A stretch of DNA of 64,000 nucleotides from Ochrobactrum sp. CM-21-5. Its GTDB lineage: Bacteria; Pseudomonadota; Alphaproteobacteria; Rhizobiales; Rhizobiaceae. The stretch is from contig NZ_JACLZJ010000001.1 in NCBI RefSeq assembly GCF_014253075.1, positions 1 to 64,000 on the forward strand, written 5' to 3'. This document shows, one piece after another, positions 28,920 to 39,541 of the stretch. The notes under the pieces were generated by a model, which saw only the letters and a list, made by a program, of their open reading frames with translations, had not been told where the DNA came from and did not search any database. The translations under genes were made by a program, and so were the position numbers. Position 1 is the first letter of the stretch; each line of letters begins with the position of its first letter.

Positions 28920-30205
28920 TGGCCGCGAAACCTTTGCTTGAGGAATCTGCCGGTGGCAATGCAGCTCATATCGTTTCGGAGCTTTCCGATACGGCGGGCG
29001 CCATGGAAGCGGCGAAGAAGCTGGAGGAGAGCCTGCACAGCCGCGATATTCCACGCAAACTGGCAATTTACGGAGCGGCGGCGGGCTTCGAGCTACGCGA
29101 TGAACTTGACCACCTGAGCAATCGTACGGTCGAACCCAACGTCTTTTTCAACGCCCGCTTCCTCGCCCCGGCCATGCCGCGGCTGGAGGATCGCGAAGTG
29201 CGTTTCATGGTGATGCGTGACGAAAACGAAATTCGCAGCCGTCTGCGTTTCGTCATGCCCTATACGATCGAACGCCCCGGCCTGCCACTTTCCACGCCGG
29301 TGATTCGTGCATGGGCCACCCCCTTTGGTCCGCAGGGCACGCCGTTGATAGACCACGACGATCCCGTCGGCGTATTGGAAGACCTTTTCGACATTCTGGC
29401 GCGCAAACACATCAAAATGCCCGATGTCCTGGTACTTCCGGAGATGCGCGCCGACGACGCAGCCGCAAAACTTATCCGCTCGGTGGCGGTGGGGCGCCAA
29501 TTGCCCGTCCTTTCCATAGAAAGGAAAGAGCGCCCCATTCTTGAAAGCAGCCTTGATGGGGATACCTATATCCAGCAGGCCATCGGCTCGCACCATCGCC
29601 GCGAATATCGCCGTCTGTGGCGGCGTCTGGCCGAACAAGGCGAGCTTGTGCACCGCATCGCAAGAACGCCCGATGAAGTGCGCCATGCGTTCGAACATTT
29701 CCTCACTCTCGAAGCGAGCGGCTGGAAGGGTCAGCGCGGAACCGCCATGGCGGTTGATCGCTTCAGGGCGGCTTTCGCGCGCGAGGCCGTCAACAATCTG
29801 GCGGAACGCGACTGCGCACGCGTTCATACTCTGGAACTGAACGGACGCGTCATCGCCGTTCTGATAGTCTTCATGGTTTCCGGCCAGGCATGGACATGGA
29901 AAACAGCCTATGATGAAAAGCTGCACGCTTGGTCTCCCGGCGTGTTGTTGATGATTGAGGTGATTAAGAATCATCTCGAAGACCCGAACATCACCCGCAC
30001 TGATTCCTGTGCGGTGCCAGATCATCCTGTCATGGCGCGGTTGTTCCGGGAGCGTGAAGCCATCGAAACGTTGGTGATCGGCCTTAATCCGGGCGCCGAC
30101 CGGCTCGTGCGTCAAGCTGCATCGCAAATTCATCTCTATCAACGCACGCGCAATCTGGCGCGTATCGTGCGCAACCGCATTCGCGGCTTTACCGAGAGGC
30201 GTTGA
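28919..30205 (+). CDS. GNAT/FemAB-like (CelD/BcsL, Acetyltransf_6) acyltransferase
   Basis: A 428-residue protein whose C-terminal half (about 200-370) has the Acetyltransf_6 layout of CelD/FemAB proteins: HHRREYRRLWRRL, FLTLEASGWKGQRGTAM, and WTWKTAYDEKLHAWSPGVLL. Such enzymes acylate sugars or peptidoglycan-related substrates, and they often sit beside exopolysaccharide genes. The start ATG overlaps the flippase stop, with a GGAGGGGA ribosome site eight bases before it. Coupling suggests that it modifies the molecule that the flippase handles; the exact substrate is unknown. Confidence 0.8.
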   Translation: MAAKPLLEESAGGNAAHIVSELSDTAGAMEAAKKLEESLHSRDIPRKLAIYGAAAGFELRDELDHLSNRTVEPNVFFNARFLAPAMPRLEDREVRFMVMRDENEIRSRLRFVMPYTIERPGLPLSTPVIRAWATPFGPQGTPLIDHDDPVGVLEDLFDILARKHIKMPDVLVLPEMRADDAAAKLIRSVAVGRQLPVLSIERKERPILESSLDGDTYIQQAIGSHHRREYRRLWRRLAEQGELVHRIARTPDEVRHAFEHFLTLEASGWKGQRGTAMAVDRFRAAFAREAVNNLAERDCARVHTLELNGRVIAVLIVFMVSGQAWTWKTAYDEKLHAWSPGVLLMIEVIKNHLEDPNITRTDSCAVPDHPVMARLFREREAIETLVIGLNPGADRLVRQAASQIHLYQRTRNLARIVRNRIRGFTERR

Positions 30206-30381
30206 TCGGGCGGGAAAGCCTCATCGCCCGACTGATCTTAAAAAAGCCCCAGATAGGGCGGCAAAAGTATTTCGAGCAGACCTGGATGTCCTGCGCCGGA
30301 GAGACTGCAAGATCATCACGGTTGAGCGACGCAATGATGAAAGGCGAGAAGGATCAACCTCTGGATTGAAGGCCCTCCAGC

Positions 30382-32016
30382 ATGCGGTTTCCACGTCCCA
30401 CGATTGCAAGCGGCCCGTTGTGTGTTTTAACGGCCCTCTATCTCCTCGCTTTCACCAACACCTCGTTCTGGCAAAAGCTGGCGCTTTACTTCACCGACCA
30501 CCCAATGAAACTGGTGTTGGCAGCGCTGGCGATATTATTGATACACATCGCCGTTCTTTTAGTGTTTTCAGCAAAGTTTGTCATCAAACCAGCCCTCATA
30601 CTCGCAATCCTGATCGGGGCAGGCGGTGCGTATTTCACTGACGTTTTCGGCACGATCATTGATCGCAACGTCATCGAAGCGACACTCACAACCACGCGGG
30701 CCGAATCGGGCCAACTCATCACCGCCCGCTTCATCCTGCATATGCTGCTATATGGCGTCATGCCTTCGCTGTTGATCGTCTGGGTCCGGATAAAACATCG
30801 TCCGATCCTGCAAAAGATAGCGGTCAACGCGGTCGCCATCATTGGCTGCCTTATTGGTTTCATCGCGCTGATCGGTTCCGATTTCGGCAGCTTTTCCTCC
30901 ATGTATCGCGAACATCGCTCCGACATCATGGAACGAATGATGCCCGGCACACCCATCAAGAGCCTTGTGCAGTATGTGGTGCACGACTTGAAAGACCGCC
31001 AGATCGTCATGCAGCCGCTCGGTCTTGACGCGAGACAGACAATTCCGCCGCTCCGGTTCGGCAAGAAGCTTCTTACCGTCGTTGTCGTGGGTGAAACCGC
31101 CCGGGCAAAAAACTTCAGCCTTTATGGCTATGACCGCGACACCAATCCTGAACTGGGAAAACAAGACATCGTCACCTTTACGAACACCACGAGCTGCGGC
31201 ACCGATACCGCGGTTTCCGTGCCCTGCATGTTCTCACCCTTTCCGCGTACGGAATATTCAAGCTCGAAGTTCCATAGCTCAGAAAACCTGATGGATGTAC
31301 TGAACCATGCGGGCGTGCAGCTTGCCTGGTACGAGAACAACACAGGCAGCAAAGGGGTTGCCGATCGCATTCTCGATGTCGATCTCCAGAACTCCGGCGA
31401 CGTCCGGTATTGCGATGGCGGCGAATGCCGGGACCAGATACTGGTCGATTATCTGAAAGACCACCTGAAGGATTTCAATGGCAACGCCACTGTTATTCTC
31501 CATATGACTGGCAGCCATGGCCCCGCCTATTACCGTCGTTATCCGACAGGGTTTGCGAAGTTCATCCCGGAATGTCGCACAAGCGAGTTCTCCGATTGCA
31601 CGATCGATCAGATCGTCAATTCCTACGACAACTCCATCCTCTATACGGACCATATCCTGTCGGAGGTCATTGATCTTCTGAAAGCAAACCGAGACCGCTT
31701 TGCGCCAGCCATGATCTATATGTCGGACCATGGAGAATCGCTTGGCGAAGACGGCCTCTATCTGCACGCAGCGCCCTATTTCATTGCGCCCGACGAACAG
31801 ACACATATCCCGTTCATCGCGTGGTTCTCACCGGACTATGCGACCGCCACGCAACTGGACACAGCCTGTATAAAACAGGATGCTGCAACTCCTGCCTCCC
31901 ATGATAATCTGTTCCACACTATTATCGGTATGATGGGGGTGAAGACGGTTGCCTACGATCCGACACTCGATCGTTTCGCCCGCTGCCGGAAAGCTCATAT
32001 AGCAGCCACGAATTAG
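30382..32016 (+). CDS. eptA: Phosphoethanolamine transferase EptA family
   Basis: A 544-residue inner-membrane protein with five N-terminal helices (about 10-175, DUF1705 region) and a periplasmic alkaline-phosphatase-like sulfatase domain. Signatures are VVGETARAKNFSLYGYDRDT (metal ligand Glu, near 236), NTTSCGTDTAVSVPC with the nucleophilic Thr (near 272), HMTGSHGP (near 375) and MSDHGESLGEDG (near 450). It transfers phosphoethanolamine from phosphatidylethanolamine to lipid A or core sugars, lowering surface charge; Brucella has an EptA of this kind. The first ATG in the frame at 30382 is used. It stands 176 bp after the acyltransferase gene. Confidence 0.9.
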   Translation: MRFPRPTIASGPLCVLTALYLLAFTNTSFWQKLALYFTDHPMKLVLAALAILLIHIAVLLVFSAKFVIKPALILAILIGAGGAYFTDVFGTIIDRNVIEATLTTTRAESGQLITARFILHMLLYGVMPSLLIVWVRIKHRPILQKIAVNAVAIIGCLIGFIALIGSDFGSFSSMYREHRSDIMERMMPGTPIKSLVQYVVHDLKDRQIVMQPLGLDARQTIPPLRFGKKLLTVVVVGETARAKNFSLYGYDRDTNPELGKQDIVTFTNTTSCGTDTAVSVPCMFSPFPRTEYSSSKFHSSENLMDVLNHAGVQLAWYENNTGSKGVADRILDVDLQNSGDVRYCDGGECRDQILVDYLKDHLKDFNGNATVILHMTGSHGPAYYRRYPTGFAKFIPECRTSEFSDCTIDQIVNSYDNSILYTDHILSEVIDLLKANRDRFAPAMIYMSDHGESLGEDGLYLHAAPYFIAPDEQTHIPFIAWFSPDYATATQLDTACIKQDAATPASHDNLFHTIIGMMGVKTVAYDPTLDRFARCRKAHIAATN

Positions 32017-32226
32017 CTAGAAACTCCAATGATTTGAGAAAGCATTGCGAGCATGCTATGATCCGTCGTGGGAGAGCGCATGACAGGCGGAAGAGGGTAA
32101 GTCCGCTCCGGTGCATCCCGGCATCCGGATACGATGCTGGAAGCTCCGGGTCATACAAAAAAGCACAACCGGCTTTCGTCTGGTTTGCAAATCGCCATAG
32201 CGCACTCCCGGGGAAGGAGATGCACC

Positions 32227-32328
32227 GTGGAATATCTTCATTACATCAGTACGCTGGACTATATCCTGCTGGGCTTTATCGCCCTGCTGGTCTTTTGGAA
32301 CCTGATCGAGGCCAGCATACGCAGATAA
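32227..32328 (+). CDS. 33-residue putative single-pass membrane microprotein
   Basis: A short open frame starting with GTG, seven bases after the strong ribosome site AAGGAG (32214-32219). The product is hydrophobic in the middle (YILLGFIALLVFWNL) with a short N-terminus and a basic end (SIRR), as expected for a small membrane protein. It lies 210 bp after eptA and before tRNA-Leu. No family is recognised and the coding call rests on the ribosome site and composition only. Confidence 0.5.
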   Translation: MEYLHYISTLDYILLGFIALLVFWNLIEASIRR

Positions 32329-32567
32329 TATCTGATGCGTCGCCGCGTTGCAGAATACGGCCCGATTCCGGTCAGGCCGAGAGGACGCTGTGACGTATAA
32401 GCAACGATGGCTTTCCGTTGCGGTCATTACTCAATTCATGACCAGTAAACGGTCAGCACAAAGAGATATAAGCCGCACGTAAGAGCAATTGACCTCGTTT
32501 CGTTTAGCCGGTATATCCCATCCCGCTGTCCGCTTTGGACCATATCAAACTGCTTTGGCAGAAAAGT

Positions 32568-32652
32568 GCGGGTGTGGTGGAACTGGTAGACGCGCCGGAC
32601 TCAAAATCCGGTTCCGAAAGGAGTGTCGGTTCGATTCCGACCACCCGCACCA
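32568..32652 (+). tRNA. tRNA-Leu (anticodon CAA)
   Basis: An 85-nt tRNA with acceptor arms GCGGGTG / CACCCGC, an encoded CCA at 32650-32652, D-loop TGGTAGACG, anticodon stem CCGGA/TCCGG with loop CTCAAAA (anticodon CAA), a long variable arm typical of leucine tRNAs and TTCGATTC in the T-loop. It reads UUG codons. The PLP enzyme gene on the other strand ends nine bases later. No integrase or duplicated tRNA end was seen. Confidence 0.97.
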
Positions 32653-32660
32653 CCTTCGTC

Positions 32661-33995
<1,335 letters not shown>

Positions 33996-34023
33996 TTAGC
34001 AGAGACACACGAGAATCTTCTTG

Positions 34024-34051
34024 CGTTATTGCCCCCTCAGGGGAAATAACG
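34024..34051 (-). other. Strong hairpin between the stress-protein and PLP-enzyme genes
   Basis: GTTATT and AATAAC enclose a CCCC/GGGG pair, giving a 26-nt palindrome. It lies after the stress-protein stop and about 80 bp before the PLP enzyme start. There is no U-tract, so it may be a poor terminator or part of the leader of the PLP enzyme gene. It does not match the SAM-II aptamer. Confidence 0.35.
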
Positions 34052-34089
34052 ACGCGCCAGAAAACAGACCGCGAAGTATGAGTTTCGCG

Positions 34090-34539
34090 CTATTTGATGA
34101 TCAGAACTGGAACAGGGCTGAGCGACAGGACTTCCGCAGCCTGGCTGCCAAGAAGAAGCTTGTTGACCCCGCGACGGCCATGAGAAGCGATCACGATCAG
34201 ATCGCTTCTCTTGCTTTGAGCCGCCTCGACAATGCCTTGCGCTGGCGACTGGTTCTCCACATGTACAGTTTCAGCGGCAACGCCCGCGGCTTCAGCCTTG
34301 GCCTTGGCCTTGGCCAGAATTTCCGCAGCCGCCTTGGTGACCGCTTCACTATACTCCTGAAACGCTGCCGGGCTCGATGCCCATTCCGCAGCAACGACAA
34401 TGCCGTATGATGGCAGAATCTCCGTGACTGAAACGAAAACGACCTTTGAACCAAGCTCTTTGGCAAACGCGATCCCGTGATCGATACCCTTTTCAGCAAG
34501 CTCCGACCCGTCGGTCGCGATCAAAATGTTCTTGTACAT
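34090..34539 (-). CDS. Universal stress protein (UspA family)
   Basis: A 149-residue UspA-domain protein. It starts MYKNILIATDGSELAEKG, and the nucleotide-binding loop near the C-terminus reads VIASHGRRGVNKLLLGSQAAEVLSLSPVPVLI when taken in pieces (G-x2-G-x9-G-S pattern), the ATP-binding form. It acts in stress survival in the cytoplasm; partners are not indicated. An ATG 24 codons upstream is in frame, but the family start at 34539 is clear, with GGAGACTGAATTC in front of it. Confidence 0.93.
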   Translation of the reverse strand: MYKNILIATDGSELAEKGIDHGIAFAKELGSKVVFVSVTEILPSYGIVVAAEWASSPAAFQEYSEAVTKAAAEILAKAKAKAEAAGVAAETVHVENQSPAQGIVEAAQSKRSDLIVIASHGRRGVNKLLLGSQAAEVLSLSPVPVLIIK

Positions 34540-34781
34540 GAATTCAGTCTCCTGCTGCGATTGCGCTTCGATTGTATCCGACCGCATTTTCGATGCATTG
34601 ATGACGATCAATCGACCCCACAGAGCTTATATGGTCACCCACAGGAAATGTAGAACTGATTTCTAATTTACCCGATCATAAAGAATATAATTCCACTTTC
34701 CTTCAAAGAAGCGCATGACCTCAGCTATGCTTTTGCGCCTTTTCCTCCTAAACTTCGCGCTACGAAAAGGGAGACCATGCC

Positions 34782-35765
34782 ATGAATAAACCCCTTGGCT
34801 CGAAGGGCAGCGATAATGCAGGTCGCGGTCGCATCTACAATTCAATCCTTGAAACAATCGGCAATACGCCGCTGGTGCGAATAGACAAGTTCGCCAACGA
34901 AAACGGCGTCGATGCCAATCTTTTGGTAAAGCTGGAGTTTTTCAATCCGCTGGCAAGCGTCAAAGACCGCATCGGCCTTGCCATGATAGAAGCTCTGGAA
35001 GTGCAGGGCAAAGCTGTTCCGGGAAAAACGGTTTTTGTGGAGCCTACTTCAGGCAATACGGGTATTGCACTCGCTTTTGCGGCCGCCGCCAAGGGATATC
35101 GCCTCATCCTCACCATGCCGGAAACCATGTCGGTCGAGCGCCGCAAGCTTTTGAAGCTGCTTGGCGCCGAGCTGGTGCTGACGGAAGGTGCAAAAGGTAT
35201 GAAGGGGGCAATTGCCAAGGCCGAAGAAATTGCCGAAGGCAATCCCGATGCAATCATACCACAGCAGTTCGAAAACCCGGCCAATCCCGAAATCCATCGC
35301 CAGACGACGGCAGAGGAGATCTGGAACGACACCAATGGCGAAGCCGATATTCTGATTTCCGGCATCGGCACTGGTGGCACGATTACGGGCGTAGGTCAGG
35401 TTATAAAGGCACGCAAACCATCCTTCAAGGTCGTGGCCGTCGAGCCGAAGGATTCCCCCGTTCTGTCGGGCGGCGCACCCGGCCCGCATAAAATTCAGGG
35501 CCTTGGTGCCGGCTTTGCACCAAAGATACTCGATACCGGCGTCTATGATGAAGTCGTTCAGGTTTCTAACGAGGATTCCTTCGCCAATGCCCGCCTGATT
35601 GCGCGCATAGAAGGCATTCCGGTCGGCATCTCGTCGGGCGCGGCACTTGCCGCCGCAATCGAAGTCGGAAAACGCCCGGAAAACAAGGGCAAGAATATCG
35701 TTATCGTCATTCCGTCTTTTGCTGAACGCTATCTTTCGACCGCACTTTTCGAAGGTCTTGAATAA
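34782..35765 (+). CDS. cysK: Cysteine synthase A (O-acetylserine sulfhydrylase)
   Basis: A 327-residue PLP enzyme. [11 protein letters not shown] contains the PLP lysine (near 62), [12 protein letters not shown] (near 88) binds substrate carboxylate and [11 protein letters not shown] (near 197) the PLP phosphate. It makes cysteine from O-acetylserine and sulfide. The start ATG follows AGGGAGACCATGCC; a second in-frame position is not needed. A two-hairpin region follows the stop. Confidence 0.95.
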   Translation: MNKPLGSKGSDNAGRGRIYNSILETIGNTPLVRIDKFANENGVDANLLVKLEFFNPLASVKDRIGLAMIEALEVQGKAVPGKTVFVEPTSGNTGIALAFAAAAKGYRLILTMPETMSVERRKLLKLLGAELVLTEGAKGMKGAIAKAEEIAEGNPDAIIPQQFENPANPEIHRQTTAEEIWNDTNGEADILISGIGTGGTITGVGQVIKARKPSFKVVAVEPKDSPVLSGGAPGPHKIQGLGAGFAPKILDTGVYDEVVQVSNEDSFANARLIARIEGIPVGISSGAALAAAIEVGKRPENKGKNIVIVIPSFAERYLSTALFEGLE

Positions 35766-35770
35766 TTGAA

Positions 35771-35846
35771 TTGACGGTATTTGATACCGTCAACTCCCTT
35801 TGAAAAGGAAAAACCAGAGCGGTTACCCGCGCTGGTTTTGTTTTGC
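35771..35846 (+). terminator. Terminator region of cysK (two hairpins)
   Basis: First a perfect 10-bp hairpin TTGACGGTAT / ATACCGTCAA (35771-35793). Then AAACCAGAGCG / CGCGCTGGTTT with one mismatch (35811-35837), followed by TTGTTTTG. The second has the better U-tract and is the likely terminator. Confidence 0.7.
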
Positions 35847-36221
35847 CTCGGAAAATCTTCGGGATTTTCTGCGTTCCAAATTCCCTACATCAATGACGTA
35901 TCCGCGCCTCGCACGCCGGGCCCGGCCCGCGCATATAATGGCGCTCAGGCCTATAGCTCGGTGCGACGAATTCGCGGATGACATTAACGCTGTCACGCAA
36001 CTGAACAAGAATGCTCATCGTCTTCACCTTCGTCAGAAATTGCTGTTCGGAGCTGATGTTCGCTGTGCCCTGGTCGGAACTGTAAAGCGCCGTTCACTTC
36101 CGAACATCTTAATGAAAACTTTAACAATCAAAGATGAACAAGTGCTGAACTCACAGGGTTAGCAGCAAGTTAATGGTAAGGATGTTTCAGTTTTTCACAA
36201 TAGCAAGAAGCTTGTCGAAAC
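35847..36221. other. Intergenic stretch with no supported gene
   Basis: About 375 bp between the cysK terminator and the terminator of the 3-hydroxybutyryl-CoA dehydrogenase gene. Open frames here are short and featureless. A 24-codon ORF beginning ATGCTCATC at 36011 (stop at 36085) lacks a ribosome site and is not called. Confidence 0.4.
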
Positions 36222-36250
36222 AAGAAAAAGGCCGGTATGAACCGGCCTTT
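36222..36250 (-). terminator. Rho-independent terminator of the 3-hydroxybutyryl-CoA dehydrogenase gene
   Basis: Perfect 10-bp stem AAAGGCCGGT / ACCGGCCTTT with loop ATGA; on the minus strand it continues into TTTTTCTTG. It lies 23 bp past the stop codon. Confidence 0.85.
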
Positions 36251-36272
36251 ATGAAGCGTTGCAGTGTGAGAA

Positions 36273-37148
36273 TTAACGCGTCGGCACCGGATGCTCGCTG
36301 CGGTAATCATAGAATCCTCGTCCGGTCTTGCGCCCAAGCCAGCCGGCTTCGACATATTTGACCAAAAGCGGACAGGGCCTGTATTTGGAATCCGCGAGCC
36401 CATCATGCAGTACCTGCATGATCGAAAGACAGGTATCGAGCCCGATGAAATCGGCAAGCTGCAGGGGCCCCATTGGATGATTAGCGCCAAGCTTCATCGC
36501 CGTATCGATCGCTTCCACACTGCCTACACCTTCATAGAGCGTGTAGATGGCCTCATTGATCATCGGCAGCAGAATGCGGTTGACGATAAAAGCTGGAAAG
36601 TCTTCTGCAACGGTAACGGTCTTGCCGAGCGCGCTGACAAAATCCTTCGACTTGCGGAATGTCTCTTCTTCCGTGGCAATGCCGCGCACGAGTTCCACCA
36701 GCTTCATGATCGGCACGGGATTCATGAAATGAATGCCAATGAAGCGCTCCGGCCGGTCGGTAGTGGACGCCAGGCGCGTAATCGAGATCGAAGACGTGTT
36801 GGTCGCCAGAATCGCTTCAGGATTGAGGATCGGGCAAAGCTGCGCGAAAATCTTGCGCTTGACAGTCTCGTCCTCCGTTGCGGCCTCGATAGCCAGATCG
36901 ACGCCAGCCAGGCCCTCCATCGTGTTTGCCGGGCGGATCAGCTCCATCGCCTGCGCGCGTTGCTCTTCCTCCAGCTTGCCGGAAGCAACCTGCCGCGCCA
37001 TGTTGCCATTGATGGTGGCAATGCCTTTTTCCAGCCGGTCCGGAGCTGCATCATGCAAGAGCACGCTATATCCTGCCAGGGCGCAAACATGCGCGATGCC
37101 GCTACCCATCTGGCCCGCACCGACCACACCTACCGTCTTGATTGCCAC
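36273..37148 (-). CDS. 3-hydroxybutyryl-CoA dehydrogenase
   Basis: A 291-residue enzyme. A Rossmann NAD-binding domain at the N-terminus ([21 protein letters not shown] near 5-25), [10 protein letters not shown] (near 113) and the catalytic His in [16 protein letters not shown] (near 140) are followed by the helical C-terminal domain with [18 protein letters not shown]. It interconverts acetoacetyl-CoA and 3-hydroxybutyryl-CoA. The start is a GTG at 37148, eight bases after AAGGAG; ATGs further upstream lack such a site. The divergently spaced etfBA genes lie upstream on the same strand and fit a fatty-acid oxidation theme. Confidence 0.92.
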   Translation of the reverse strand: MAIKTVGVVGAGQMGSGIAHVCALAGYSVLLHDAAPDRLEKGIATINGNMARQVASGKLEEEQRAQAMELIRPANTMEGLAGVDLAIEAATEDETVKRKIFAQLCPILNPEAILATNTSSISITRLASTTDRPERFIGIHFMNPVPIMKLVELVRGIATEEETFRKSKDFVSALGKTVTVAEDFPAFIVNRILLPMINEAIYTLYEGVGSVEAIDTAMKLGANHPMGPLQLADFIGLDTCLSIMQVLHDGLADSKYRPCPLLVKYVEAGWLGRKTGRGFYDYRSEHPVPTR

Positions 37149-37486
37149 CGTTTCAACTCCTTCATTCGCCCGTCCCGTCGCGGGAACCTGGTCGATTATA
37201 TCAATTCCGTTGTAAGCGCAGATTCTACCGCGACCGGAATTGCGCCACATCGTCTATTCGGCCGCTTTATACGACGTAAATCTATCTAATCAGTTGCGTG
37301 CTATCGTAGCGGAAAAAGCCCTCGTTTCGGAAAGGCTGAAAGCTCTACTGCCAGAAAATAGATTGTCCGTGAAAAATGCAATCCATATTTATGGGGCGCT
37401 CATAGACAACCCGCCCCTGTTCCGAACCGAACAGGGGCGGGTTTCAAAATAAACATCGCGGCGGACTGTTACCGCTTCGCCATGGA
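37149..37486. other. Intergenic region between etfA and the 3-hydroxybutyryl-CoA dehydrogenase gene
   Basis: 338 bp without a supported gene. It holds the strong hairpin at 37408-37443 behind etfA and presumably the promoter of the dehydrogenase gene. Nothing else stands out. Confidence 0.45.
37408..37443 (-). terminator. Long GC-rich hairpin after etfA
   Basis: A perfect 15-bp stem (AACCCGCCCCTGTTC / GAACAGGGGCGGGTT) with a 6-nt loop, 43 bp past the etfA stop. The U-tract on the minus strand is weak (GTT GTC TAT), but the stem is very strong, so termination is likely. Confidence 0.7.
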
Positions 37487-38416
37487 TCAAAGCGCTTTCT
37501 GCAGCTCCGGCAAGATGGTGAAGAGATCGCCGACGAGGCCGTAATCGGCGACCTGGAAGATCGGAGCTTCCTCGTCCTTGTTGATCGCCACGATGACGCG
37601 GCTGTCCTTCATGCCCGCCAGATGCTGGATCGCACCCGAAATGCCCACTGCAATGTAAAGATCCGGCGCAACCACCTTGCCCGTCTGGCCAACCTGCCAG
37701 TCGTTCGGCGCATAACCCGCGTCGACTGCTGCACGGCTGGCGCCGACAGCTGCACCGAGCTTGTCGGCAACCGGCAGGATCACTTCCTGGAACTTCTCGG
37801 CTGAACCGAGTGCACGACCACCCGAAATGATGATCTTGGCCGAGGTCAGTTCCGGACGGTCCGAATCCGAAAGCGCATTGCCGACAAAGCTCGACAGCGC
37901 CGGATCGGCAACCGCATTGACGCTCTCAACTGCAGCCGAACCGCCTTCGCCGGTGGCCTGGAAAGAAGCGGTACGCACCGTGATCACCTTCTTGGCGTCA
38001 CTTGACTGCACCGTCTGGATCGCATTGCCCGCATAGATCGGGCGCTTGAACGTATCCGCCGACACCACTTCCATGATTTCCGAAAGCTGCATCACGTCAA
38101 GCAGCGCTGCCACGCGCGGCAGGATGTTCTTGGCCGAAGTCGTCGCCGGTGCGATGATCGTGTCGTAATTGCCCGCCAGATCGACGATCAGTGCTGCCGT
38201 CGGCTCGGCCAGACGGTTTTCCAGTGCATCGCTTTCAGCAAGCAGGACCTTGCGCACGCCCTTAAGCTTCGCTGCCGCATCCGCTGCAGCCTTCGCCCCC
38301 TTGCCGGCCACCAGAACGTCGACATCACCGCCGATCTGGGCAGCGGCCGTCAGTGCCTTCGCCGTCTGGTCGGAAAGGGTTGTATTGTCATGTTCGGCAA
38401 TAAGAAGAATAGCCAT
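37487..38416 (-). CDS. etfA: Electron transfer flavoprotein alpha subunit
   Basis: A 309-residue ETF alpha chain. The C-terminal FAD domain reads [14 protein letters not shown] (near 200), [16 protein letters not shown] (near 232), [23 protein letters not shown] (in the family pattern [23 protein letters not shown], near 255) and [10 protein letters not shown] (near 287). With EtfB it carries electrons from acyl-CoA and related dehydrogenases to ETF-quinone oxidoreductase. It starts 21 bp after the end of etfB on the same strand and closes the operon. Confidence 0.97.
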   Translation of the reverse strand: MAILLIAEHDNTTLSDQTAKALTAAAQIGGDVDVLVAGKGAKAAADAAAKLKGVRKVLLAESDALENRLAEPTAALIVDLAGNYDTIIAPATTSAKNILPRVAALLDVMQLSEIMEVVSADTFKRPIYAGNAIQTVQSSDAKKVITVRTASFQATGEGGSAAVESVNAVADPALSSFVGNALSDSDRPELTSAKIIISGGRALGSAEKFQEVILPVADKLGAAVGASRAAVDAGYAPNDWQVGQTGKVVAPDLYIAVGISGAIQHLAGMKDSRVIVAINKDEEAPIFQVADYGLVGDLFTILPELQKAL

Positions 38417-38437
38417 TTTATCGTCCCTTCCGGTTTC

Positions 38438-39187
38438 TTACAGCACGCCAGCTTCGTTCTTCAGCTTTTCGACAAGTTCGGCCACCGAGCCGACCTTCAC
38501 GCCCGCCTTGCGACCGCCCGGCTCTTCGGTCTTGAGAACCTTCAGGCGTGCAGTGATATCGGCGCCGAAATCGGCAGGCGACTTCTCGTCGAGCGGCTTC
38601 TTCTTGGCCTTCATGATGTTGGGCAGCGACGCATAGCGCGGCTGGTTCAAGCGCAGATCCACCGTCACGATGGCCGGAAGCTTCACATCAATGGTCTGCA
38701 GGCCGCCATCGACTTCGCGCGTCACCTTGGCCGAACCGTCATGCAGTTCCACCTTGGAAGCAAACGTCGCCTGGCTCCAGTTCAAAAGCGCCGAAAGCAT
38801 CTGGCCGGTCTGGTTCGCATCGTCATCAATCGCCTGCTTGCCGAGGAAAACCAGATCCGGCTGTTCCGCCTCGACAACCCCCTTCAGCACCTTGGCAACG
38901 CCCAGTGGTTCCACCGTTTCGTCGGTCTTGACCAGGATCGCACGGTCAGCGCCCATGGCAAGCGCGGTGCGCAGCGTTTCCTGCGCCTGCGCGGGACCAA
39001 CGGAAACCGCAACGATTTCCGTCACCTTGCCAGCCTCTTTCAGACGGATCGCTTCTTCAACCGCAATCTCGTCGAACGGATTCATCGACATCTTCACATT
39101 GGAAAGCTCGACGCCCGAACCGTCTCCCTTAACACGGATCTTGACGTTATAATCGACAACCCGTTTGACTGCGACAAGGACTTTCAT
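38438..39187 (-). CDS. etfB: Electron transfer flavoprotein beta subunit
   Basis: A 249-residue ETF beta chain. It begins [19 protein letters not shown], contains [17 protein letters not shown] (near 36) and the ETF signature around [23 protein letters not shown] (near 195), and has the AMP-binding loop. It forms a heterodimer with EtfA. It is first in the etfB-etfA operon and divergent from queC, with a 354-bp region between. The start at 39187 follows GAGGTGATC. Confidence 0.97.
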   Translation of the reverse strand: MKVLVAVKRVVDYNVKIRVKGDGSGVELSNVKMSMNPFDEIAVEEAIRLKEAGKVTEIVAVSVGPAQAQETLRTALAMGADRAILVKTDETVEPLGVAKVLKGVVEAEQPDLVFLGKQAIDDDANQTGQMLSALLNWSQATFASKVELHDGSAKVTREVDGGLQTIDVKLPAIVTVDLRLNQPRYASLPNIMKAKKKPLDEKSPADFGADITARLKVLKTEEPGGRKAGVKVGSVAELVEKLKNEAGVL

Positions 39188-39541
39188 CCGCGATCACCTC
39201 TTCAATGTCTTTTGCAGCACGACTATGCCGCCATGAACTCCCGCCCGCATGTCAGAATCCGACATGAAAGCCACACTGACGGAAGGATCGTGAAAGACTG
39301 TTCAGCCCTCCCCCGTTCCTCTGCCAGGAACCGGCTGGAAACCTAAAGATGGCTGACATGCACGTCAATCAGGCTTGGCGCGCTATATCGATTAAAATCA
39401 ATTTATTCTGACAGAACATCATTCCCAATCCGACACACCTCGCTAGCCATTCCCGGCGTTTACAAGCCGGTTTTCTTGCGCTAGGAAAGCGGCCGTCACT
39501 ATCCGGTCGCAGCCTACCCGGTCAAAACAAGGACTCAGAAT
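39188..39541. other. Divergent region between etfB and queC
   Basis: No gene is supported. It must hold promoters for etfBA and queCDE. Small inverted repeats are visible (CATGTC/GACATG at about 39249-39267; CCGGC/GCCGG near 39453-39470). I looked for a preQ1 riboswitch before queC and found none that is convincing. Confidence 0.45.

Noticed and set aside
29093-30142. 349-codon open frame antisense to the acyltransferase
   Set aside because: Shadow frame; the plus-strand gene has clear motifs and a coupled start.
32568-32652. tRNA-Leu as an attachment site for an integrated island
   Set aside because: No integrase and no duplicated tRNA 3' end were seen on either side.
36011-36085. 24-codon ORF between two terminators
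   Set aside because: No ribosome site and no hydrophobic or other pattern; too weak to call.
39420-39541. preQ1 riboswitch before queC
   Set aside because: No short hairpin with the A-rich pseudoknot tail could be found; only a weak CCGGC/GCCGG pair is present.
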